DNA from: an uncultured Porphyromonas sp.
GTDB lineage: Bacteria; Bacteroidota; Bacteroidia; Bacteroidales; Porphyromonadaceae
Direction of reading: 5' to 3'
Length of the DNA: 13,933 nucleotides
Assembly (NCBI GenBank): GCA_902465775.1
Contig: CABQOJ010000011.1
Coordinates: 1-13,933, forward strand
Shown: positions 8,956 to 13,933 of the stretch, piece by piece
Layout of the letters: each line of letters opens with the position of its first letter
Numbering within the stretch: the first letter of the stretch is position 1
Position numbers and translations under genes: made by a program
Notes under the pieces: model-generated
What the model was told of the DNA's origin: nothing
What the model saw: the letters and a program-made list of their open reading frames with translations, nothing else
Database searches by the model: none

Positions 8956-10398
8956 ATGAACAAAAAGAATTCTAATCTACCCTCTGAGTGTACGACCATC
9001 ATCGTCGGCAGTCAGATGAGTGCTGATGGATCACGTATCGTAGCGCGCTCAGAGGACTGGGACGCTATGTTTGCCAAGAACCTCACCATCCACCGTCCCG
9101 GCGAGCCAGGCTCGGTCGATCCTATGCGCTTTGACGCATTCGATAGCCCCTTCGCCTGCGATCTGCCAGGCAATGCGCAGAGCTACTCGGCGCTGCCACC
9201 TTATCATCTGCCAGGACACTGGGGGAGCGCAGGCTTCAACGAGTCCGGCGTCGGCATGAGCGCCACCGAGTCTATCTTTAGTAGCGATGCTGCACTGGCT
9301 GTCGATCCTCTTGTGGAGAATGGTGTGGCTGAGAACTCAGTCTTCAACATCGTCCTCCCCTACATCCACACAGCTCGCGAAGGCGTAGAGCGTCTCGGCA
9401 AGCTCATCGAGGAGTATGGTGTCAGCGAGGGCTTTGGCATCGGCTTCGTTGATAGTGATGAAATATGGTATCTCGAGACCGCTTCGGGACATCGCTGGTT
9501 AGCTTGTCGTATGCCCGAGGAGCAATACTTCGTCACGGGCAATCAGAGCCGCTTCCGCCAGTATGATCCCAAGGACAAGGAGCACTTTATGGCATCCAGC
9601 GACCTGATCGAGTTTGCCCAGGAGCACGGGCTGTATGATCCTAAGGAGGGTGCCTTTGACTTCCACAAAGCTTACATCCGTGACGTGGAGCTAGACACTA
9701 CGTACAACTATCCGCGTGTCTGGGGACTCCAGCAGATGTTTACCCCCGCGATGAAGCAGGATGTAGCTGTCAACGACTTCCCCGTCTATGCTAAGGCTGA
9801 GAAGCCGATTACGATGGAGGCTATGCGTCATGCTTTCCGCTTCCACTACGACGGCACGGAGCATGATCCTTATCTCCACAGCAATCCGCACGAGGTGTAC
9901 CGCCCAGTCTCCATATTCCGTACCACGCAGACGCATATCCTACAGGTGCAGCCTAAGCTACCCGTAGCTGTCGGGCGTATCAACCACGTTTGCTTAGGTA
10001 TGGCAGACCTAGGTCTCTTCGTACCGCTCTTCCAGGGTGTGACCTCCTATCCCGAGCCTTACACCAAGGGTGGGGGAGAGTCCTCGCAGGAGTCGGCCTA
10101 CTGGACCTTCCGCAAGGTGCAGGTGCTCGGTATGACCAATTATAATAAGTATGCTCCGCTCATCAAGGAGCGCTACCACGCCTTCGAGCTGGAGTGCGAC
10201 GAGCGCATCGAGGAGATACAGCGTCGCTACTGCCATAAGCTGGACAAGGGGATGCCACACGCAGCTCAAGATATGCTACAGGAGGAGTCGGACGCCATCT
10301 TGTGGCGCGCCCTTGAGGTGGCTGATGCGCTGATCGAGGAGCTCTTCACACAGATGACCCGCGACATACAGGCTGAGTACCTCTTCCACGGCGCTTAG
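8956..10398 (+). CDS. Peptidase family C69 dipeptidase (PepD type), cytoplasmic
   Basis: A 480-residue protein starting with ECTTIIVG (residues 11-18), the hallmark of family C69 dipeptidases. Cys12 is the expected N-terminal nucleophile of this Ntn-hydrolase fold; the first 11 residues would have to be removed to expose it. The following SADGSRIVARSEDWD (residues 22-36) is also typical. Length fits the Lactobacillus PepD group (about 470 residues). No signal peptide or lipobox is present, whereas many Bacteroidota C69 members are exported, so this one should act on dipeptides in the cytoplasm. Peptide-using Porphyromonas-type bacteria would need such an enzyme to finish peptide breakdown. 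It has its own promoter and terminator, so it is a single-gene unit. Family assignment is firm; substrate range cannot be read from sequence. Confidence 0.92.
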   Translation: MNKKNSNLPSECTTIIVGSQMSADGSRIVARSEDWDAMFAKNLTIHRPGEPGSVDPMRFDAFDSPFACDLPGNAQSYSALPPYHLPGHWGSAGFNESGVGMSATESIFSSDAALAVDPLVENGVAENSVFNIVLPYIHTAREGVERLGKLIEEYGVSEGFGIGFVDSDEIWYLETASGHRWLACRMPEEQYFVTGNQSRFRQYDPKDKEHFMASSDLIEFAQEHGLYDPKEGAFDFHKAYIRDVELDTTYNYPRVWGLQQMFTPAMKQDVAVNDFPVYAKAEKPITMEAMRHAFRFHYDGTEHDPYLHSNPHEVYRPVSIFRTTQTHILQVQPKLPVAVGRINHVCLGMADLGLFVPLFQGVTSYPEPYTKGGGESSQESAYWTFRKVQVLGMTNYNKYAPLIKERYHAFELECDERIEEIQRRYCHKLDKGMPHAAQDMLQEESDAILWRALEVADALIEELFTQMTRDIQAEYLFHGA

Positions 10399-10422
10399 TC
10401 GATCAACGTTACGCAACAAAAC

Positions 10423-10464
10423 AAAAAGGAGACCGCTCACCGATTGGAGGGCGGTCTCCTTTTT
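10423..10464 (+). terminator. Rho-independent terminator after the C69 dipeptidase gene
   Basis: GGAGACCGC (10428-10436) pairs perfectly with GCGGTCTCC (10451-10459), and flanking A5 (10423-10427) and T5 (10460-10464) extend the stem. The loop is 14 bases. It starts 24 bases after the stop codon. The A/T symmetry means it could also stop transcripts arriving from the right on the minus strand. Confidence 0.92.
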
Positions 10465-10538
10465 CGGTCTAAGTCTCACCTTCAAATTCCGTTTCTACGG
10501 AGGAAATTCCGAACGCCTCACTGCAAAACAAAAATTCT

Positions 10539-10622
10539 CCACGGAAGGCCGAAATAAAAGTTCGGAAGAATGAAATGAAACTTCGGAAGAGTGAAATCGA
10601 AGTTCCGAAGAATTTTTCCATT
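10539..10622. repeat. Degenerate 21-base tandem repeat, four units
   Basis: Units begin at 10539, 10560, 10581 and 10602. The two middle units agree at 17 of 21 positions (core TTCGGAAGA, then TGAAAT). The first agrees with the second at 14 of 21, and the last keeps only its first 12 positions. Unit 3 and unit 4 also form a dyad: CTTCGGAA (10581-10588) and TTCCGAAG (10603-10610). The surrounding stretch 10465-10750 holds no open reading frame that looks coding. A shared word ACGGAGGAAAT occurs at 10497 and 10648. Role unknown. Confidence 0.65.
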
Positions 10623-10646
10623 CCTCGCTGGAGAATAGAAAATAGC

Positions 10647-10674
10647 CACGGAGGAAATCGCGACTTCCTCCGTG
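10647..10674 (-). terminator. Hairpin, possible terminator of the LysE-YeiH operon
   Basis: CACGGAGGAA (10647-10656) pairs perfectly with TTCCTCCGTG (10665-10674) around an 8-base loop. It lies about 77 bases past the stop of the YeiH-type gene. On the minus strand the following bases (GGCTATTTTCTATT) are only moderately T-rich, so termination is plausible, not certain. Its left arm shares the ACGGAGGAAAT word with 10497-10507, so it may instead belong to the repeat cluster next to it. Confidence 0.45.
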
Positions 10675-10750
10675 ACTTGTTACGATAGCTCTTAATTTGT
10701 TAGGCTAAAGTCTAGGGTTTCTCCATTGCTCCCGCCTATAATCCAGGAGT

Positions 10751-11806
10751 TTAACCGATCAGGCGAATCAGGCAGTAGCCCCCGATGGTGAGCCAGAGGT
10801 AGAGCGCTCCTGCGAGGAGGAAGGGTTTGCCACCAGCACGCTTGAAGCGAGCAAACGATGCGTCGCTACCAAGCGCTGCCATAGCCATACAGAGTCCGAA
10901 GTCGTCCGCCCAGCGGATTCCACCACAGACTTGATCGTAGAGGTCGTTCACGCCCTGCTGCTCAGCGAGGTAAGCGATCAGTGTATTGACACAGATCATG
11001 ATGAGGAACCAGATGGCGAACCAAGGTATAGACACCTTGCGCTGTGCCGTGGTTCCTCCACGCCCACCACGATGCAGGACGGAGGTGAGGATGAGCAGGA
11101 AAGGCGCCAAGAGGATCACACGTATCATCTTCGTAATGGTTGCTGTGGAGGCGATTGCTTCGCCCATAGCACCGCCAGCGCCCGCCACGTGCGCTACCTC
11201 GTGGAGCGTGCCTCCAGTGTAGATGGCCATCTGATGGTCGGTCAGCTCGAGCCACCCAGTCGCGTGGACGAGTGGGTAGAGAAACATGCTGAGCGTACCA
11301 AAGAGCACCACCGTAGCGACAGCTATGACCGTCTTCTCGGAGCTAGCTCCCAGCACAGGTTCGGTGCCTAGCACCGCAGCGGCACCGCAGATAGCGCTAC
11401 CCGAAGCGGTGAGGATGGCGGTGTCTCGGTCCATCTTGAGCCAGCGACCGATGAGTACTCCGAGGAGGATGACCGAGGAGACGATGATGAGGTCATAGAT
11501 GAAGGCGGTAGCTCCCGCCTCGTAGATGTCTGCCAGCGTAAGGCGAAAAGCGTAGAAGACAATCGCCAGGCGCAGGATACGCTTCGATGAAAAGGCTAGC
11601 CCAGGTACCCACGTGGGGTTGAGCTTATGCCGTAGCGTATTGGCATAGATCATACCAATCAGGACGCTTATGATGAGTGGAGAGATGCGGAGTGTCTCCT
11701 TAAAGAGAGGTAGCTGCGCTAAGGCAACAGCTACGCCAGCGAAGACTGCCATTAGGAGTAGCCCACACCAGAAGCCTCGTGAGGGACGTGAGATTGCTTT
11801 TGTCAT
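10751..11806 (-). CDS. yeiH: YeiH/UPF0324 family membrane transporter (putative sulfate exporter family)
   Basis: A 351-residue, highly hydrophobic protein with about nine or ten membrane segments, the first at residues 13-31. Length matches E. coli YeiH (349). The family signature is clear: GSAICGAAA at residues 136-144 and GGTLHEVAHVAGAGG at 198-212, with His202, Glu203 and His206 in a membrane-embedded position. Databases label this family as putative sulfate exporters, but that name has weak experimental support, so the substrate is open. The ATG at 11806 precedes a short basic stretch and the first membrane segment. It starts 34 bases after the stop of the LysE-type gene on the same strand, with no promoter box visible between them, so the two are probably co-transcribed. 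Confidence 0.9.
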   Translation of the reverse strand: MTKAISRPSRGFWCGLLLMAVFAGVAVALAQLPLFKETLRISPLIISVLIGMIYANTLRHKLNPTWVPGLAFSSKRILRLAIVFYAFRLTLADIYEAGATAFIYDLIIVSSVILLGVLIGRWLKMDRDTAILTASGSAICGAAAVLGTEPVLGASSEKTVIAVATVVLFGTLSMFLYPLVHATGWLELTDHQMAIYTGGTLHEVAHVAGAGGAMGEAIASTATITKMIRVILLAPFLLILTSVLHRGGRGGTTAQRKVSIPWFAIWFLIMICVNTLIAYLAEQQGVNDLYDQVCGGIRWADDFGLCMAMAALGSDASFARFKRAGGKPFLLAGALYLWLTIGGYCLIRLIG

Positions 11807-11840
11807 ATATATAATTAAGGTATAGGTCTAGCCTGAGTTT

Positions 11841-12494
11841 TTATAGAGCCACAAACGTGTAGAACAGCGAAATGATAGCTATCAAGGCAAAGATGAGCGC
11901 AAAGATGCGATTGAAGGTGCGCAGATTGCGCAGACTCACCAAGTCTCTCAGGCGGGTGGCTATGTAAGTGATAAAGAGCCACCAAATTAGAGCTCCTAGC
12001 GCGATGGAGATGAGTCCGAGAATAAACATCCCGTAGGGAGGCTCGCCAAATGGATAGACGAAGTTGAACTGGCTGAAGAGGACTACATAAACGGGGACGA
12101 TGAGCAGATTGGGGATGGTCAGCAGGAAGCCACTCCCAAGGTGGGAGAGGTTGCGCTGATTGATCTGGCCGACGACACGCTGCGAGACGCCCAGTCGTGG
12201 CGTGCTGAAGTATAGGTAGCAGGCAAAGGCTAGGAAGAGGAGACTTGCTATAATGCGCAGGACCATCTTGTTGTGATCTATATAGTCCAGCATGATCCCT
12301 GTGAAGAGATAGGTGACAATCGCATAGAAGAGGTCGCCCAGCGTGGCGCCCACGCCTGTGACCACGCCTGCACGTCGTCCCTGCTCGATAGCTCGTCGCA
12401 AGCAGAGGATCCCAGCAGGACCCATCGGGGCGGAGATGCAGATGCCTATGATGATACCTCCGAATAACTGTAATATGTACTCTGTAATCAACAT
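11841..12494 (-). CDS. LysE/RhtB-family amino-acid exporter
   Basis: A 217-residue protein with about six hydrophobic segments. The first segment carries the family motif SAPMGPAG (residues 21-28), followed by CLRRAIEQGRRAG and GVGATLGDLFYA, which is typical of LysE-type exporters. The frame can be extended to a GTG at 12551, but that codon lies inside the -7 box TACCTTTG and would precede any transcript. The ATG at 12494 puts the first membrane segment at residues 7-22, as in relatives, so it is preferred. Members export amino acids or similar small molecules across the inner membrane; the substrate here is not known. It is the first gene of a probable two-gene operon with the YeiH-type transporter and is divergent from the DUF2723 gene. 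Confidence 0.88.
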   Translation of the reverse strand: MLITEYILQLFGGIIIGICISAPMGPAGILCLRRAIEQGRRAGVVTGVGATLGDLFYAIVTYLFTGIMLDYIDHNKMVLRIIASLLFLAFACYLYFSTPRLGVSQRVVGQINQRNLSHLGSGFLLTIPNLLIVPVYVVLFSQFNFVYPFGEPPYGMFILGLISIALGALIWWLFITYIATRLRDLVSLRNLRTFNRIFALIFALIAIISLFYTFVAL

Positions 12495-12550
12495 CGTATA
12501 TAAGAGATAGAAGAGGAGACTTGGACCGCCTGCCTCTAGTGACTCCGGCA

Positions 12551-12558
12551 CAAAGGTA
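12551..12558 (-). promoter_or_regulatory. -7 box TACCTTTG for the LysE-YeiH operon
   Basis: The minus strand reads TTTTTGTACCTTTGTGCC (12564-12547). It mirrors the promoter of the divergent DUF2723 gene at 15 of 18 positions. No TTG lies 19-21 bases upstream; that zone is occupied by the heptamer arm. The leader to the ATG at 12494 would be about 50 bases. Confidence 0.65.
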
Positions 12559-12571
12559 CAAAAAGGAGAGA

Positions 12572-12627
12572 TTAGAGGTTAGAGATTAGAGATTAGAAGT
12601 TAGAGATTAGAGATTAGAGGTTAGAGG
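12572..12627. repeat. Left arm: eight heptamers, consensus TTAGAGA
   Basis: Units start every 7 bases from 12572 to 12621. Their endings are GG, GA, GA, AG, GA, GA, GG, GG after the constant TTAGA or TTAG stem. The first seven therefore form a symmetric order of variants, and the array also reads as a 21-base higher-order period. The perfect inverted copy is at 12701-12752. Confidence 0.92.
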
Positions 12628-12639
12628 GGGCTGGTGTTT

Positions 12640-12702
12640 TTAGTGACACTAGTGCTCCTAGTGCTCCTAGTGGGGCTAGTGCCTCTAGTACCTCTAGTAC
12701 CT
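12640..12702. repeat. Loop: seven nonamers, consensus CTAGTGCTC
   Basis: Units start at 12640, 12649, 12658, 12667, 12676, 12685 and 12694: TTAGTGACA, CTAGTGCTC twice, CTAGTGGGG, CTAGTGCCT, CTAGTACCT twice. The last unit runs two bases into the right arm. The TAGT core is constant and the last three bases drift. Bases 12625-12639 of the loop are G- and T-rich without repeats. Confidence 0.88.
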
Positions 12703-12752
12703 AACCTCTAATCTCTAATCTCTAACTTCTAATCTCTAATCTCTAACCTCTA
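12701..12752. repeat. Right arm: inverted heptamer array
   Basis: An exact reverse complement of 12573-12624 over 52 bases, reading as CTCTAAT-type heptamers on the plus strand. It ends six bases before the -7 box of the DUF2723 promoter. Perfect identity over 52 bases implies recent origin, gene conversion between arms, or selection. Confidence 0.92.
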
Positions 12753-12758
12753 TTTTCG

Positions 12759-12766
12759 TATCTTTG
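12759..12766 (+). promoter_or_regulatory. -7 box TATCTTTG for the DUF2723 gene
   Basis: TTTTCGTATCTTTGTCCC (12753-12770) contains the TAnnTTTG box. The core TTCGTATCTTTGT is identical to the tamB promoter box region. No TTG is present at the -33 distance; the right heptamer arm fills it. The leader to the ATG at 12796 would be about 23 bases. Confidence 0.65.
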
Positions 12767-12795
12767 TCCCCGTATATGATACCTTAACTATAGAT

Positions 12796-13933
12796 ATGCA
12801 ACAGAACTGGCGACTGTACAATCTGCTGAACAATGTGGTGGGCTGGGTGACTTTTGTCATCGCAGCAGTGGTCTACCTGATGACCATCGGTCCCTCGGCG
12901 AGCCTGTGGGACTGCCCCGAGTTTATCTTATCGGCCTTTAAGCTGGAGGTGGGGCACCCACCTGGGGCACCCATCTACATGCTTGTGTACAATGTCGCTG
13001 CACACTTAGCCCCGACACCTGCACTGGCGGGACTATATACCAATGCGCTGAGTGGACTGCTCAGTGCGGGGACGATCCTGCTCCTCTTCTGGAGCATCAC
13101 CCATCTGGTGCGCCGTGTGGTACTACCAGGCGCTTCGCCTTGTGCCAAGCAATTGATCCCTGAGGGGGTGACTCCTGTGCCTACCTTAGCGCAGACGATA
13201 CTGATCATGGGCTCTGGACTGGTGGGAGCGTTGCTCTACACCTTTACAGATACCTTCTGGTACAGTGCTGTGGAGAGCGAGGTCTATGCCTTTAGCTCCT
13301 TCCTGACGGCACTGGTCTTCTGGCTGATGCTCAAGTGGAGCGACCGCGCGGACAATGCCCGCTCCGACCGCTGGATAGTCCTCATCGCCTATGTGATGGG
13401 ACTCAGTATCGGTGTGCACCTGCTCAACCTGCTCTGTATCCCTGCGATGGCGCTTATATACTACTTCCGCAAGCATGATACGCTCTCCTTCAAGGGGATT
13501 GTCACGACGCTGATCGTCTCCTTCGTCTTGATTGCAGTTATCATGTTTGGTATCATGCAGGGTGTCGTGGCCTTCGGAGGAACGATAGACCGCTGGGTGG
13601 TCAACGGGCTGAAGTTGCCGTACAACAGTGGCTTCTACCTCTATCTAGCGGTCCTCATGGTGGTGCTGGTCGGTTCGCTCACGCTCTATCAGCGAGGCGA
13701 GCGTGGTCGTAGTCTGATCATCAGCTCGTTTATCCTCTCCTGGTGCTTGATCGGTATCCCATATTTCGGAGGAGCGGTCTGGCTAGGCGTGATCGTGACG
13801 ATAGCATTGGCGATATACCTTTTCCAAAATAGAAAAGTCTCTCTACAGCTCCTACACACGGCTCAGATGTGTATGCTGGTCATCATGATCGGTTTTAGCT
13901 CCTACGGGGTGATCCTCGTGCGTTCGCTGGCTG
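12796..13933 (+). CDS. DUF2723 multi-pass membrane protein, predicted GT-C type glycosyltransferase (partial, 3' end off the right edge)
   Basis: The first 379 codons are visible without a stop. The family signature is near the N-terminus: WDCPEFILSAFKLEVGHPPGAP at residues 38-59, with acidic Asp39 and Glu42 in the first outer loop after a membrane segment (residues 14-32). A second acidic loop, SAVESEVYAFS, has Glu160 and Glu162. About nine hydrophobic segments follow one another across the visible part. This layout, acidic residues in the first periplasmic loop of a multi-pass protein, is that of GT-C glycosyltransferases such as protein O-mannosyltransferases. DUF2723 proteins are usually around 1000 residues or more, so most of this one is outside the window. 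Enzymatic activity is inferred from fold class, not shown. Family assignment is firm. Confidence 0.92.
   Translation, partial: MQQNWRLYNLLNNVVGWVTFVIAAVVYLMTIGPSASLWDCPEFILSAFKLEVGHPPGAPIYMLVYNVAAHLAPTPALAGLYTNALSGLLSAGTILLLFWSITHLVRRVVLPGASPCAKQLIPEGVTPVPTLAQTILIMGSGLVGALLYTFTDTFWYSAVESEVYAFSSFLTALVFWLMLKWSDRADNARSDRWIVLIAYVMGLSIGVHLLNLLCIPAMALIYYFRKHDTLSFKGIVTTLIVSFVLIAVIMFGIMQGVVAFGGTIDRWVVNGLKLPYNSGFYLYLAVLMVVLVGSLTLYQRGERGRSLIISSFILSWCLIGIPYFGGAVWLGVIVTIALAIYLFQNRKVSLQLLHTAQMCMLVIMIGFSSYGVILVRSLA

Larger units (their letters stand above)
12565..12756. repeat. Large palindromic intergenic element: heptamer arms, nonamer loop
   Basis: This non-coding stretch lies between two divergent promoters. 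The left arm (12573-12624) and right arm (12701-12752) are perfect 52-base reverse complements separated by 76 bases. The arms are tandem TTAGAGA-type heptamers, and the loop is mostly CTAGTGCTC-type nonamers. It carries no open reading frame, no tRNA or terminator logic and no transposase. It could extrude as a long cruciform. Its origin (insertion or local amplification) and role are unknown. Confidence 0.9.

Noticed and set aside
10539..10622. CRISPR array
   Set aside because: Units are only 21 bases, directly adjacent, degenerate and without spacers, and no cas gene is nearby.
12494..12551. Upstream GTG start for the LysE-type gene
   Set aside because: The GTG lies in the -7 promoter box, and the added 19 residues do not resemble family N-termini.
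11815..12561. A 248-codon open frame on the minus strand overlapping the LysE-type gene
   Set aside because: Its product is rich in Arg, His, Ser and Leu with no domain or membrane pattern, and it overlaps a clear LysE-family protein in another frame. It is a shadow frame.
12572..12627. Telomere-like repeat marking a linear replicon end
   Set aside because: The heptamers resemble telomere repeats only by chance; coding genes continue on both sides and the array is inverted within one spacer.
12565..12756. Bidirectional transcription terminator
   Set aside because: The palindrome lies between the 5' ends of two divergent genes, so no transcript from them would reach it.

Overview
The window looks like chromosomal DNA of a Bacteroidota species, most probably Porphyromonas or a close relative. 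Three things suggest this. Promoters carry the Bacteroidota -7 box TAnnTTTG. Starts lack clear Shine-Dalgarno sequences. The gene content is typical of the phylum: a lipid-anchored Omp85 protein (TamL) beside TamB, a DUF2723 membrane protein, and a beta-helix lipoprotein. The genus is an inference. I see no phage, plasmid, transposase or CRISPR signature.

Left half (1-8443, all minus strand): a beta-helix lipoprotein gene (8443-6917), then tamB (6775-1895), then tamL (1898 running off the left edge). tamB and tamL overlap by ATGA, so they are surely one operon. Together they should form an envelope-spanning module that helps build the outer membrane. The lipoprotein gene has its own well-formed promoter and may read into tamB.

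Middle (8444-10750): a tRNA with anticodon CAT on the minus strand, with its own -7 box and a rho-independent terminator. Divergent from it is a cytoplasmic family C69 dipeptidase on the plus strand, with a textbook promoter and a strong terminator. The next 290 bases carry no gene but hold a degenerate 21-base tandem repeat and several small dyads.

Right (10751-13933): two membrane transport genes on the minus strand, a LysE-family exporter followed by a YeiH/UPF0324 transporter, probably one operon. Divergent from them is a DUF2723 multi-pass membrane protein, predicted to be a GT-C type glycosyltransferase, that runs off the right edge.

The most unusual structure is the spacer between the LysE-type and DUF2723 genes. 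Two perfect 52-base inverted arms, each built of TTAGAGA-like heptamers, flank a loop built of CTAGTGCTC-like nonamers. The arms end just upstream of two mirrored promoter boxes, so repeat DNA fills the -33 zone of both divergent promoters. It could be a length-variable or invertible promoter element. That is a hypothesis from layout only.
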